Shown piece after piece: positions 46,199 to 55,354 of a stretch of 64,000 bases of DNA; the first letter of the stretch is position 1, and every line of letters starts with the position of its first letter. The notes beneath the pieces were generated by a model, which searched no databases, had not been told where the DNA came from, and saw only the letters and a program-made list of their open reading frames with translations. The stretch covers positions 124,001 to 188,000 of the forward strand of contig NZ_LHVK01000003.1 in the NCBI RefSeq assembly GCF_001269905.1, in the 5' to 3' direction. The position numbers and the translations under genes were made by a program. The stretch is from Pseudomonas corrugata (lineage in GTDB: Bacteria; Pseudomonadota; Gammaproteobacteria; Pseudomonadales; Pseudomonadaceae).

Positions 46199-46542
46199 GG
46201 AGGACGGCTATCTCACGGTAGCGACGCGCCACGAGGGCGCATCGGTGATGAATATTCGATGTTGAACAGACTGCGTTTCATCCAGCTTGTTCACGCGCAA
46301 CAGATTGTCGAAATGTCCCAGGGACACCTCATCGTCGATTCTTTCGAAGGACTGGCAAGGTATCGTCGGCGAAAACGCAGGGATCCACGAAAAAACCCGA
46401 CGCTTCTGCGCAAAACCCGGACAACCCTGGACCGATAAAAGGCCCGATAGGCGTGGCCGCCAGTAAAACGGATCAGTATCCTAGCACCCTCTCGCCCGCC
46501 GACGCTAAGACCTAGCGGGCAGCCCAACAGGTTTAAACACGA
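46199..46542. promoter_or_regulatory. Divergent intergenic region between ftsY and the M16 genes (344 bases)
   Basis: No convincing gene is seen; an antisense frame of 78 codons (46291-46527) is Arg-rich and resembles nothing. A perfect short inverted repeat TGTCCC-A-GGGACA lies at 46314-46326. Promoters for ftsY (left) and the peptidase pair (right, perhaps around CAGTATCCTAG near 46474) are expected. Confidence 0.4.
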
Positions 46543-47898
46543 ATGAATGCTCTTGCCCGCCGCGTTGCAGGCCTGCTGTTCAGCACAGTTTGTCTGCCCC
46601 TTTCAGCCTTGGCTGCCGATCCACAACCCACCCATGAATTCACCCTCGACAACGGCCTGAAGGTCGTGGTGCGCGAAGATCATCGGGCGCCGGTGGTGGT
46701 TTCCCAGGTCTGGTACAAGGTCGGTTCCAGTTATGAAACACCGGGCCAGACCGGTTTGTCCCACGCCCTGGAACATATGATGTTCAAGGGCAGCGAAAAA
46801 GTCGGCCCTGGTGAAGCGTCGCTGATCCTGCGGGACCTGGGTGCCGAGGAAAACGCCTTCACCAGCGATGATTTCACTGCGTATTACCAGGTGTTGGCGC
46901 GGGATCGCCTGGGCGTGGCCTTCGAGCTGGAAGCCGACCGCATGGCCAGCCTGCGCCTGCCGCCTGAAGAGTTCAGCCGCGAGATCGAAGTCATCAAGGA
47001 AGAGCGCCGCATGCGCACCGACGACAAGCCGATGTCCAAGGCGTTCGAGCGCTTCAAGGCCATGGCTTATCCGGCCAGCGGCTACCACACGCCGACCATC
47101 GGCTGGATGGCCGACCTGGACCGCATGACCGTCCAGGAACTGCGCCACTGGTACGAATCCTGGTACGCGCCGAACAATGCCACCCTGGTGGTGGTTGGCG
47201 ACGTGACGCCGGACGAGGTCAAGGCCCTGGCCCAACGCTACTTCGGCCCGATTGCCCGGCGTAACGTGCCGACGGCGAAGATTCCCCTGGAACTGGCCGA
47301 ACCCGGCGAACGCCAGATCACCCTGCATGTGCAGACCCAACTGCCCAGCCTGATGCTGGCCTTCAACGTGCCAAGCATCGCCACTGCGACAGACAAGCGC
47401 TCGGTCAACGCCCTGAGGTTGATCTCGGCCTTGCTGGATGGCGGCTACAGCGGCCGGATTCCGACCCAGCTGGAGCGTGGGGAGGAGCTGGTATCCGGCG
47501 GTTCGTCGAGCTACGACGCCTACACCCGTGGCGACACGCTGTTCACCTTGTCGGCGGCGCCCAATACCCAGAAGAAAAAAACCATCGCCCAGGCCGAAGC
47601 CGGCCTGTGGCGCTTGCTGGACCAGTTGAAAACCACCGCCCCGACCGCCGATGAACTGGAGCGCGTCCGCGCCCAGGTGATCGCCGGCCTGGTGTACGAG
47701 CGCGATTCGATCACCAGCCAGGCCACCGCCATCGGCCAGCTGGAAACCGTCGGGTTGTCCTGGAAGCTGATGGACACCGAGCTTGCCGAATTGCAAAGCG
47801 TAACTCCGCAAGACATCCAGAAGGCAGCCCAGCTGTATTTCACCCACTCGCGCCTGAGCGTTGCGCACATCCTGCCCGAGGAGAAAGCTCATGAGTGA
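46543..47898 (+). CDS. M16-family zinc metallopeptidase (active subunit)
   Basis: A 451-residue protein with a signal peptide (LLFSTVCLPLSALAA) and a pitrilysin/processing-peptidase fold. The inverted zinc motif HxxEH is H74-A-L-E77-H78 in GLSHALEHMMFKG, and a second ligand Glu lies about 77 residues on. It is expected in the periplasm or membrane. It overlaps the next gene by eight bases; the pair resembles active and inactive halves of M16B peptidases. Confidence 0.9.
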   Translation: MNALARRVAGLLFSTVCLPLSALAADPQPTHEFTLDNGLKVVVREDHRAPVVVSQVWYKVGSSYETPGQTGLSHALEHMMFKGSEKVGPGEASLILRDLGAEENAFTSDDFTAYYQVLARDRLGVAFELEADRMASLRLPPEEFSREIEVIKEERRMRTDDKPMSKAFERFKAMAYPASGYHTPTIGWMADLDRMTVQELRHWYESWYAPNNATLVVVGDVTPDEVKALAQRYFGPIARRNVPTAKIPLELAEPGERQITLHVQTQLPSLMLAFNVPSIATATDKRSVNALRLISALLDGGYSGRIPTQLERGEELVSGGSSSYDAYTRGDTLFTLSAAPNTQKKKTIAQAEAGLWRLLDQLKTTAPTADELERVRAQVIAGLVYERDSITSQATAIGQLETVGLSWKLMDTELAELQSVTPQDIQKAAQLYFTHSRLSVAHILPEEKAHE

Positions 47899-49381
47899 GC
47901 GCAAATCATCACGCCTGCTGCTGATCGGCCTGGTGGTCATCGCCCTGGTCGCAGCCTTGGCCTTCTACCTGTCTCCTGCCACTGACGTCACTGCCAGCCA
48001 GGCCCTGGACAACGCCAGATCCGGCAACAAGCTGCAATCGCTGGCGGAACTTGACGGCAAGGCCCCCGGCCATCGTCAGCTCGACGTGCAATCCTGGAAA
48101 ACCGCTGACGGCGCCAAGGTACTGTTCGTCGAAGCTCGCGAACTGCCGATGTTCGACCTGCGCCTGACCTTCGCCGCCGGCAGCAGCCAGGACGGCAACG
48201 CCCCCGGCCTGGCCCTGCTGACCAACGCCATGCTCAACGAAGGCGTGGCCGGCAAGGACGTCAGCGCCATCGCCGAAGGGTTCGAAAGCCTTGGCGCTGA
48301 CTTCGGCAACGGTGCCTACCGGGACATGGCCGTGGCCTCCCTGCGCAGCCTCAGTGCGGTGGACAAGCGGGAGCCGGCACTGAAACTGTTCGCCGAAGTG
48401 GTCGGCAAGCCGACCTTCCCCGCTGACTCCTTCGCCCGCATCAAGAACCAGATGCTCGCCGGCTTGGAGTACCAGAAGCAGAACCCCGGCAAACTGGCGG
48501 GACTGGAACTGATGAAGCGCCTGTACGGTGACCACCCGTACGCGCACTCCAGCGACGGCACCGCACAAAGCATTCCACCGATCACCCTGGCCCAGGCCCG
48601 TGACTTTCACGCCAAGGCCTACGCTGCCGGCAACGCGGTGATTGCGTTGGTGGGAGACCTCTCCCGCGCCGAGGCCGAGGCGATCGCCAACCAGGTGTCC
48701 GCCGCGCTGCCCAAGGGGCCCGCGCTGGCAAAAACCCCATCACCAGTAGAACCGAAGGCGAGCGTCAGCCACATCGAGTTCCCGTCCAAACAGACCAACC
48801 TGATGCTCGCGCAACTGGGCATCGACCGGGATGACCCGGACTTTGCGGCCGTCTCCCTGGGCAACCAGATCCTCGGCGGCGGTGGTTTCGGCACGCGATT
48901 GATGACTGAAGTACGGGAAAAACGTGGCCTGACTTATGGAGTGTACTCTGGCTTCACGCCGATGCAGGCTCGCGGCCCGTTCATGATCAACCTGCAGACC
49001 CGAGCCGAGATGAGCGAAGGCACACTCAAGCTGGTGCAGGACGTATTCGCCGAGTACCTGAAGAACGGTCCGACCCAGAAGGAGCTCGATGACGCCAAGC
49101 GTGAGCTGGCCGGCAGTTTCCCACTGTCCACCGCGAGCAACGCCGATATTGTCGGCCAACTCGGGGCCATGGGTTTCTACGACTTGCCGCTGAGCTACCT
49201 GGAAGACTTCATGCGCCAATCACAGGCGTTGACGGTAGATCAGGTCAAGGCAGCGCTGAACAAGCACCTGAGCACCGACAAGATGGTCATCGTCACCGCC
49301 GGCCCGACCGTGCCGCAAAAGCCGTTGCCGGCCCCCACTGACAAACCTGCCGAGCAACCGCTCGGGGTCCCGGAGCACTAA
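47891..49381 (+). CDS. M16-family peptidase homologue lacking the zinc motif
   Basis: From MSERKSSRLLLIGLVVIALV the product is 496 residues, with an N-terminal membrane anchor or signal. The place of the HxxEH motif reads GLALLTNAMLNEGVAG, so the metal site is missing. The C-terminal half has the usual M16 substrate-cradle repeat (GGGGFGTRLMTEVREKRGLTYGVYSG). It most likely forms the non-catalytic half of a heterodimer with the preceding product. The first frame ATG (47861) lies inside the upstream gene and is not used. Confidence 0.88.
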   Translation: MSERKSSRLLLIGLVVIALVAALAFYLSPATDVTASQALDNARSGNKLQSLAELDGKAPGHRQLDVQSWKTADGAKVLFVEARELPMFDLRLTFAAGSSQDGNAPGLALLTNAMLNEGVAGKDVSAIAEGFESLGADFGNGAYRDMAVASLRSLSAVDKREPALKLFAEVVGKPTFPADSFARIKNQMLAGLEYQKQNPGKLAGLELMKRLYGDHPYAHSSDGTAQSIPPITLAQARDFHAKAYAAGNAVIALVGDLSRAEAEAIANQVSAALPKGPALAKTPSPVEPKASVSHIEFPSKQTNLMLAQLGIDRDDPDFAAVSLGNQILGGGGFGTRLMTEVREKRGLTYGVYSGFTPMQARGPFMINLQTRAEMSEGTLKLVQDVFAEYLKNGPTQKELDDAKRELAGSFPLSTASNADIVGQLGAMGFYDLPLSYLEDFMRQSQALTVDQVKAALNKHLSTDKMVIVTAGPTVPQKPLPAPTDKPAEQPLGVPEH

Positions 49382-49992
49382 TGGCCCGTCCATCGAATTC
49401 CAGCAAGAAACCCGCTCACAACGGGATCAACCAATTACGCATCATCGGCGGTGAATGGCGCAGCCGGCGCCTGAGCTTCCCAGACGCTCCGGGCTTGCGA
49501 CCGACACCGGACCGGGTGCGTGAAACTCTGTTCAACTGGCTCGCACCTTATGTGGCAGGCGCCCGGGTACTCGACCCGTTCGCCGGCAGTGGCGCGCTGT
49601 TTCTCGAAGCCCTGTCCCGTGGTGCTGCCATGGGCCAGGCACTGGACGCCAGCAACCTGGCGGTTTCCAGCCTGAAAGAACACCTGGGCACCCTGCGTTG
49701 CACGGTCGGCCAGGTACAGACAGCCGACGCCTTGCGCTATCTGGACAGCCAACCGGCCAGCCCTTTCGACCTGGTGTTTCTCGACCCGCCGTTCAACCAG
49801 AACCTGTTGCCGACGGTCTGCGCGCTGCTTGAGGAACGCCAGTGGCTGACCGAGGATGCCTGGGTCTACACTGAAAGCGAGACCGCTCCGTCGGTCCTCG
49901 GCCTGCCGGGCAATTGGCGCTTGCATCGCGAGCAGAAATCCGGACGGGTGTACTACGCATTGTGGCAACGTATGGCAGAAGCCGTTGGCTGA
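49381..49992 (+). CDS. rsmD: 16S rRNA (guanine(966)-N2)-methyltransferase
   Basis: A 203-residue SAM enzyme. GEWRSRRLSFPDAPGLRPTPDRVRETLFNWL, the SAM loop VLDPFAGSGALFLEAL and the catalytic FLDPPFNQN are RsmD signatures. It methylates G966 of 16S rRNA. Its ATG shares a base with the stop of the M16 homologue. Confidence 0.93.
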   Translation: MARPSNSSKKPAHNGINQLRIIGGEWRSRRLSFPDAPGLRPTPDRVRETLFNWLAPYVAGARVLDPFAGSGALFLEALSRGAAMGQALDASNLAVSSLKEHLGTLRCTVGQVQTADALRYLDSQPASPFDLVFLDPPFNQNLLPTVCALLEERQWLTEDAWVYTESETAPSVLGLPGNWRLHREQKSGRVYYALWQRMAEAVG

Positions 49993-50022
49993 CGGCTGGC
50001 CGCAGCATCGAGAACAATAATA

Positions 50023-51021
50023 ATGGCCTCTGCACCTGAACGATTCATCCCCGCCAGAGGCCTTGGCAACCCGCACTTGCAAACCCTGTGGGGCCCGCTA
50101 TGGCGCAAGACCACACACATCCCTCGCCAACGCGAGCGTTTGTGGCTGGACGACGGTGATTTCCTCGACCTAGACTGGCATGGCCCCCACAGCGCCAAGG
50201 CGCCGCTGGTGTTGGTGCTTCACGGACTGACGGGCTCCTCCAACTCGCCTTACGTGGCCGGCTTGCAACAAGCCCTTGGCCATCAGGGCTGGGCCAGTGT
50301 CGCGCTGAACTGGCGCGGCTGTTCAGGCGAACCGAACCTGCTGCCCCGCAGTTACCACTCCGGCGTCAGCGAAGACCTGGCCGCCGTCATTGCTCACCTG
50401 CGGACGCGACGGCCCCTGGCGCCGCTGTTTGCGGTGGGTTATTCGCTAGGCGGCAACGTACTGCTCAAACACCTGGGAGAAACCGGCAGCGACAGTCAAC
50501 TGCTCGGCGCCGTGGCCGTTTCGGTGCCGTTTCGACTCGATCAATGCGCCGATCGCATCGGGCAAGGGTTTTCCAGGTTTTATCAGGCGCATTTCATGCG
50601 GGAGCTGGTGGCTTACGTGCGCAACAAGCAACGCCGGTTCAAGCACGATGGACGTCACGAAGGGCTTGCCACCCTGGCGGCGCTGGGTCCATTGGAAAAC
50701 ATGCGCACCTTCTGGGATTTCGACGGCCGCGTGACCGCCCCGCTGCACGGCTTTTCCGACGCCTCGGACTATTACCGTCGCGCCTCCAGCCGCTATTACA
50801 TGAGCGAAATCAACACCCCGACCCTGGTCATCCAAGCTGCCGACGACCCTTTCGTATTCCCCCACAGCCTGCCCCAACCCGACGAGCTGTCCGCCTCCAC
50901 CCAGCTGGAACTGCATGCCCAGGGTGGGCACGTGGGATTTGTCGAAGGGACCTTGCGCTCACCCGGATACTACCTGGAGCGACGTATTCCCCAGTGGCTG
51001 GCGAACCTGGGTCACGGATGA
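50023..51021 (+). CDS. YheT-like alpha/beta-fold hydrolase
   Basis: A 332-residue hydrolase with HGLTGSSNSPYVAGL, the nucleophile serine in FAVGYSLGGNVLLKHLGE and the C-terminal AQGGHVGFVEG with the catalytic histidine. It matches the YheT/PA0368-type esterase family; the physiological substrate is unknown. It follows rsmD by about 30 bases and may be co-transcribed. Confidence 0.88.
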   Translation: MASAPERFIPARGLGNPHLQTLWGPLWRKTTHIPRQRERLWLDDGDFLDLDWHGPHSAKAPLVLVLHGLTGSSNSPYVAGLQQALGHQGWASVALNWRGCSGEPNLLPRSYHSGVSEDLAAVIAHLRTRRPLAPLFAVGYSLGGNVLLKHLGETGSDSQLLGAVAVSVPFRLDQCADRIGQGFSRFYQAHFMRELVAYVRNKQRRFKHDGRHEGLATLAALGPLENMRTFWDFDGRVTAPLHGFSDASDYYRRASSRYYMSEINTPTLVIQAADDPFVFPHSLPQPDELSASTQLELHAQGGHVGFVEGTLRSPGYYLERRIPQWLANLGHG

Positions 51022-51042
51022 GCCACCGCCAACACACACCCC

Positions 51043-51130
51043 TGTGGGAGCGAGCCTGCTCGCGATAGCGGAGTGTCAGTCACTTCAATGCTGCTGACCC
51101 GCCGCTATCGCGAGCAGGCTCGCTCCCACA
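51043..51130. repeat. REPIN, class A
   Basis: TGTGGGAGCGAGCCTGCTCG and its inverse flank a 42-base centre just after the YheT-like gene. Its right edge nearly touches the dispersed repeat element that starts at about 51185. Confidence 0.88.
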
Positions 51131-51184
51131 GGGACTAGCGCCAGCAGGAAGAAACAGGCCGACTGCAAGGCCTCGCCCCGCCTC

Positions 51185-51515
51185 GCTTTGCTTTTGCTTT
51201 TGCTTTTGCTTTTGCTTTTGCTTTTGATCTTCAGGCCCCGTTAACCACGCTGGCCGAACGCAGGCATTGCGTAGTGGGCAACCCGGCATGGATGCCGGGT
51301 TAGCCGCGCTGGGCCATGGATGGCCCTTCGCGGCGGGCCCACGGAGCAATGCCGGAGTGAGGGCACACCGAGCCTAGGCGAGGTGCCGAGTGGTGGGGCC
51401 AAGCCTTTTTTGCTTACTTTTTTTGGCGTTTGAAAAAAAGTAAGCCGCCGTAAGGGCGGAACCCTAAGCCGCCGTTACCGCAGCAATGGATATGTACCCG
51501 GTCAAAAACACCAGG
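51185..51515. repeat. Dispersed intergenic repeat element with a CTTTTG tandem head
   Basis: This 330-base stretch has no gene. It starts with six copies of CTTTTG (51191-51226), then contains two strong hairpins: CCCGGCATGGATGCCGGG (51279-51296) and GGGCCATGGATGGCCC (51310-51325). An imperfect A/T hairpin follows at 51413-51445 (TTACTTTTTTT ... AAAAAAAGTAA). I recall similar elements, with the same GCTTTT head and the TTGCTTACTTTTTT tail, in many fluorescent Pseudomonas genomes; a search is needed to confirm the copy number. It lies between convergent genes. Confidence 0.7.
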
Positions 51516-51541
51516 TGAGAGTGTCAGGTCGCCATTCGCAG

Positions 51542-52396
51542 CTATTCACCCTTCGCCACCCCACGCCCCGAATCATTAATCCACTCACTCCACGACCCAG
51601 CATACAACCTCCCCAACGGATACCCCGCCAGGCACAAGGCAAACAGGTTATGACACGCCGTCACCCCGGAGCCGCAATAAGCCACCAGCTCAGTCGGCGA
51701 ACGCCCCCCCAATTTTTCGGCGAAACGCTGCTTGAGTCGATCTGCCGAAAGAAAACACCCATCAGCGCCAAGGTTGTCGGTAAATGCCGCACATTGCGCT
51801 CCCGGGATGTGTCCGGCCACCGGATCGATCGGCTCGACTTCGCCCTTGAAGCGCGGCAACGCACGAGCATCCAGAAGCGTCATCTCCGCTTGGCCGAGGC
51901 GCTGTTGCAGCGCCTCGGCGTCGAGCAACAGGGAATCATCCGGCGAACCGCTGAACGTCCCACGGTTGCCCGTCGGCGGATCGAGACTCAAGGGCAAACC
52001 ATTGGCGTGCCAGGCCTTGAGTCCGCCATCGAGCAGGTATACACCCTCGCGTTTGCCCAACCAGGCCAGCAACCACCAGGCCCGAGCCGCATAGGCACCG
52101 GGACCATCGTCGTACAGCACGATGTCGCTGTCGTTGTCGATGCCCCAGGTCCGCAAGCGCTCCATCAACGCGCCGGGCTCCGGCAGCGGATGACGCCCGG
52201 TAACCCCCTTGATCACCGGGCCACTCAGGTCGCGCTCGAGGTCCGCGAACGACGCACCGGCGATATGCCCCTCGGCGTAGCTGCGCTGGCCATAATCCGG
52301 ATCTTCGAGGGCAAAACGGCAATCGAGGATCACCAGCCCGGGCTGTGCCCTCCTTTGCTCGAGGGCTTGAGGGCTGATGAGTTGCGCGATAGGCAT
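51542..52396 (-). CDS. Rhodanese-family sulfurtransferase (SseA/RhdA-like)
   Basis: A 284-residue protein with two rhodanese domains. The catalytic cysteine lies in AYCGSGVTACHNL near residue 242; CGSGVTA is the active loop of 3-mercaptopyruvate-type sulfurtransferases, whereas rhodanese proper carries CRKGVT. The inactive N-terminal domain carries LVILDCRFALEDPDYG. The mercaptopyruvate reading comes from the loop only. It is convergent with the repeat element and stands upstream of no obvious partner. Confidence 0.88.
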   Translation of the reverse strand: MPIAQLISPQALEQRRAQPGLVILDCRFALEDPDYGQRSYAEGHIAGASFADLERDLSGPVIKGVTGRHPLPEPGALMERLRTWGIDNDSDIVLYDDGPGAYAARAWWLLAWLGKREGVYLLDGGLKAWHANGLPLSLDPPTGNRGTFSGSPDDSLLLDAEALQQRLGQAEMTLLDARALPRFKGEVEPIDPVAGHIPGAQCAAFTDNLGADGCFLSADRLKQRFAEKLGGRSPTELVAYCGSGVTACHNLFALCLAGYPLGRLYAGSWSEWINDSGRGVAKGE

Positions 52397-52446
52397 GGCG
52401 AGCTCCTGTGACGGAATGAGTGGCCGGTATGGTTCAGTTCCGATTC

Positions 52447-53106
52447 CTACTGCCCTTCCTCCAGGGTCTGGGGCAGGGGGACGTAATATTCCTTGAACAG
52501 TGCATCCACCGCTTCGCGGGCCTGGTCGGTCACGAAACCGGCCTCCAGCACCAACACCTGATACACCCCGCGCTTGATGGCCTGTTCACTCAAATGATTG
52601 GAGTTTTCCCGAGTGGTGCAAAGAAACCGCACCCAAGACGTCAGGATGATCCAGGCATTAAGAGTCAGGGACTCGATCTGCACGCGATCCATCTTCAGGA
52701 TGCCGGCCGCGACGAAGCCCTCATAGATGGCGGTCCCGTGGATCAGGCAGCGCTGGGAAAACCGGCGATAGCGAGCCGCAAGGTCGGGATCGCTGTCGAG
52801 CAGATGCTCCAGGTCCCGGTGAAGAAAGCGATAACTCCACATCGCCGACAGCAGCTCCTGGAGATAGAAGCGCTTGTCCTCCACCGTAGCCGCCCGGCCC
52901 TGGGGAGGCCGCAGGAAACTGTCCACCAGGTTTTCGTATTCACTGAACAGCACGGCGATGATCGCCTGCTTGTTAGGGAAGTGGTAGTAAAGGTTGCCCG
53001 GGGACATATCCATATGGGCGGCAATGTGGTTGGTGCTGACACTGCGCTCGCCCTGCTGATTGAACAGTTCGAGGCTGTTTTGCACGATGCGCTCGCTGGT
53101 TTTCAT
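52447..53106 (-). CDS. TetR-family transcriptional regulator
   Basis: From MKTSERIVQNSLELFNQQGE the product is 219 residues, normal for TetR. The helix-turn-helix is SVSTNHIAAHMDMSPGNLYYHFPNKQAI (about residues 23-50). The ligand domain has many aromatic residues. Starts at 53118 and 53154 are also open. It is divergent from the aldehyde dehydrogenase gene, which it is likely to control; a TATAGAGCATAAGCTCTA palindrome lies in the gap. Confidence 0.88.
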   Translation of the reverse strand: MKTSERIVQNSLELFNQQGERSVSTNHIAAHMDMSPGNLYYHFPNKQAIIAVLFSEYENLVDSFLRPPQGRAATVEDKRFYLQELLSAMWSYRFLHRDLEHLLDSDPDLAARYRRFSQRCLIHGTAIYEGFVAAGILKMDRVQIESLTLNAWIILTSWVRFLCTTRENSNHLSEQAIKRGVYQVLVLEAGFVTDQAREAVDALFKEYYVPLPQTLEEGQ

Positions 53107-53211
53107 TCGCGTGACCATGGCTTGGGCTTTAATTCGACGAAAGCATTGCGGCATCTTACGACCTATCGCCCGGAGGACAAACCCAAAGCCACCCAGGATG
53201 TCATTTGACTT

Positions 53212-53229
53212 TATAGAGCATAAGCTCTA
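53212..53229. promoter_or_regulatory. Palindrome in the TetR/calB intergenic region
   Basis: TAGAGC-ATAA-GCTCTA sits about midway between the TetR and aldehyde dehydrogenase starts (53107-53265). A palindrome of this size in a divergent gap is typical of a TetR operator. Confidence 0.55.
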
Positions 53230-53265
53230 GAAAACACCCACACTTATAAGAACTGGTGCCTGACG

Positions 53266-54696
53266 ATGCCTGCCGACATTGCTTATCTGCGCGATTCCCA
53301 ACGGCAACTGGATGAGCTGCAGTCATTCTTCGAGACACAGCGTCAGGCCTATGCCGCTCATCCAATGCCCCCCGCCGAACAGCGTCGGCAGTGGCTCAAG
53401 TCCCTCCGAGAGGTGCTGAGCAATGAACGACAGGCTCTGATCGATGCCATCAGCGAGGATTTCAGCCACCGCAGCGCCGACGAAACGCTGTTGGCCGAGC
53501 TGATGCCGAGCCTGCACGGCATCCATTATGCCAGTCGACACCTCAAGAGCTGGATGAAACCCTCCCGGCGCAAGGTAGGCATGGCCTTCCAACCGGCATC
53601 GGCCAAGGTGATCTATCAACCTCTGGGCGTGGTCGGGATCATCGTGCCGTGGAACTACCCCTTGTTCCTGGCCATCGGGCCATTGGTCGGAGCATTGTCG
53701 GCGGGAAATCGGGTGATGCTCAAGCTCAGCGAAGCCACACCTGCCACCGGACTGTTGCTCAAGCAGTTGCTGGCGCGAGTCTTTCCCCAGGATCTGGTGT
53801 GCGTGGTGCTCGGTGAGGCAGATGTCGGCGTAGCCTTTTCCAGGCTGCCGTTCGATCACCTGTTGTTTACCGGCGCTACCAGCATCGGCAGGCACGTCAT
53901 GCGTGCCGCCGCCGAGAACCTGACCCCCGTCACCCTGGAGCTGGGTGGAAAGTCGCCCGCAGTCGTGTCCACCGACGTATCTCTGAGCGATGCCGCCGAG
54001 CGCATTGCCTTCGGCAAGATGCTGAATGCCGGGCAGACCTGTGTGGCGCCAGATTACGTGTTGGTGCCGCAAAACCGCGTCGGCGAATTCGTCGATGCCT
54101 ACCGTGAGGCGGTTCGCAGGCTTTATCCGACCCTGGCTGACAACCCGGACTACACTGCGATCATCAACGAACGACAACTGGCACGGCTCAACGGCTACAT
54201 CAGTGACGCTACCAGCAAGGGCGCATTGCTGATCGAGTTGTTCGACCGAGGCCAGGGACGCCGCATGCCCCATAGCCTGCTACTCAACGTCAACGACGAC
54301 ATGACCGTCATGCAGCACGAGATCTTCGGCCCGCTGCTGCCTATCGTGCCCTACAACGACCTGGACCAGGCGTTTGCCTACATCAATCAACGGCCTCGTC
54401 CGTTGGCTCTCTACTATTTTGGCTACAACAAGGCCGAACAGAACCGCGTACTCCACGAAACCCATTCCGGCGGCGTCTGCTTGAACGACACTTTGCTGCA
54501 CGTTGCCCAGGACGACTTGCCATTCGGTGGCATCGGTCCTTCGGGGATGGGGCATTACCATGGGCACGAAGGGTTCCTTACCTTCAGCAAAGCCAAGGGT
54601 GTGCTGAGCAAGCAACGCTTTAACGCCGCCAGGCTGATTTATCCGCCCTATGGCAAACCGCTCCAGAAGTTGATTCAGAAGCTGTTCGTCCGTTAA
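53266..54696 (+). CDS. calB: Aldehyde dehydrogenase, coniferyl aldehyde dehydrogenase type
   Basis: A 476-residue NAD(P)-dependent dehydrogenase. VGIIVPWNYPLFLAIGP holds the nucleotide-proximal Asn motif; the general base glutamate is in LELGGKSPAVVS near residue 225, and the nucleophile cysteine is in NAGQTCVAPDYVLV near residue 259. The C-terminal FTFSKAKGVL-like end is typical. Homologues are annotated as CalB of eugenol/vanillin degradation, but here the partner genes suggest oxidation of an aldehyde made by the GMC enzyme downstream. The symbol is by similarity only. Confidence 0.85.
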   Translation: MPADIAYLRDSQRQLDELQSFFETQRQAYAAHPMPPAEQRRQWLKSLREVLSNERQALIDAISEDFSHRSADETLLAELMPSLHGIHYASRHLKSWMKPSRRKVGMAFQPASAKVIYQPLGVVGIIVPWNYPLFLAIGPLVGALSAGNRVMLKLSEATPATGLLLKQLLARVFPQDLVCVVLGEADVGVAFSRLPFDHLLFTGATSIGRHVMRAAAENLTPVTLELGGKSPAVVSTDVSLSDAAERIAFGKMLNAGQTCVAPDYVLVPQNRVGEFVDAYREAVRRLYPTLADNPDYTAIINERQLARLNGYISDATSKGALLIELFDRGQGRRMPHSLLLNVNDDMTVMQHEIFGPLLPIVPYNDLDQAFAYINQRPRPLALYYFGYNKAEQNRVLHETHSGGVCLNDTLLHVAQDDLPFGGIGPSGMGHYHGHEGFLTFSKAKGVLSKQRFNAARLIYPPYGKPLQKLIQKLFVR

Positions 54697-54723
54697 CAGG
54701 TCCCGGAGCGGGTGATCACAGTA

Positions 54724-55269
54724 ATGAACCCAAGCCTGACCGATACACCCGTGCTGTCACGGCGCGGACTACTGAAATTCAGCCTCGGCGCCAGCGTGTT
54801 CCTGAGCACCGTTGGGCTGGGGGCCAGCCTGAGCGGTTGTTCGCCAAGCCAACCGGCCAAGGGCCTTGCCGCCCTGCGGGATAGCGACCTGCCATTTTTA
54901 CGCGCGCTCATTCCCGTGATGCTGGAGGGCGCCGTGGCCGCTGAACAACGCAACGCCGCTGCTGATGCCACCCTGGAAAGCCTGGATACAGCCCTGGCCC
55001 ACCTTTCCCCACCCATGCTCAAGCTCACTCGCCAACTGTTCGACGTACTCACGCTGGGCATTACCCGTGGACCGCTGACCGGCGTCTGGGGCTCTTGGGA
55101 AACCGCCAGCGGCGATGAGATCCGCCAGTTTCTCGATCGCTGGGAAAACAGCTCATTGGACTTGCTGCGCCAGGGCCACAGCTCATTGCTGCAAATGGTG
55201 ATGATGGCGTGGTACAGCCGGGCCGAGGCTTGGACACATTGCGGGTATCCAGGGCCGCCCACGGTTTGA
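54724..55269 (+). CDS. Tat-exported small protein, putative dehydrogenase small subunit
   Basis: From MNPSLTDTPVLSRRGLLKFS the product is 181 residues. SRRGLLKF followed by a hydrophobic stretch is a twin-arginine signal, and a cysteine in ASLSGCSP resembles a lipobox. The mature part is helical and unlike well-known domains; small Tat subunits of this kind accompany membrane-bound GMC-type dehydrogenases such as gluconate or sorbitol dehydrogenase. A GTG at 54712 is an alternative start. It lies between calB and the GMC gene. Confidence 0.72.
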   Translation: MNPSLTDTPVLSRRGLLKFSLGASVFLSTVGLGASLSGCSPSQPAKGLAALRDSDLPFLRALIPVMLEGAVAAEQRNAAADATLESLDTALAHLSPPMLKLTRQLFDVLTLGITRGPLTGVWGSWETASGDEIRQFLDRWENSSLDLLRQGHSSLLQMVMMAWYSRAEAWTHCGYPGPPTV

Positions 55270-55354
55270 ATATGCAGATGAGAGTCATGTGTGCGGGCTT
55301 GCTCGCGCCCACAGGAGGTCTATTGCACATCCATAACAACAAGAGAGCCTGAAC

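Noticed and set aside
46291..46527. 78-codon minus-strand ORF in the ftsY-M16 gap
   Set aside because: Arg-rich translation without homology features, no ribosome site; probably non-coding.
51191..51226. CRISPR-like or coding (Gln-Lys) tandem repeat
   Set aside because: Units are six bases without spacers and lie in a gene-free repeat element; neither an array nor a gene.
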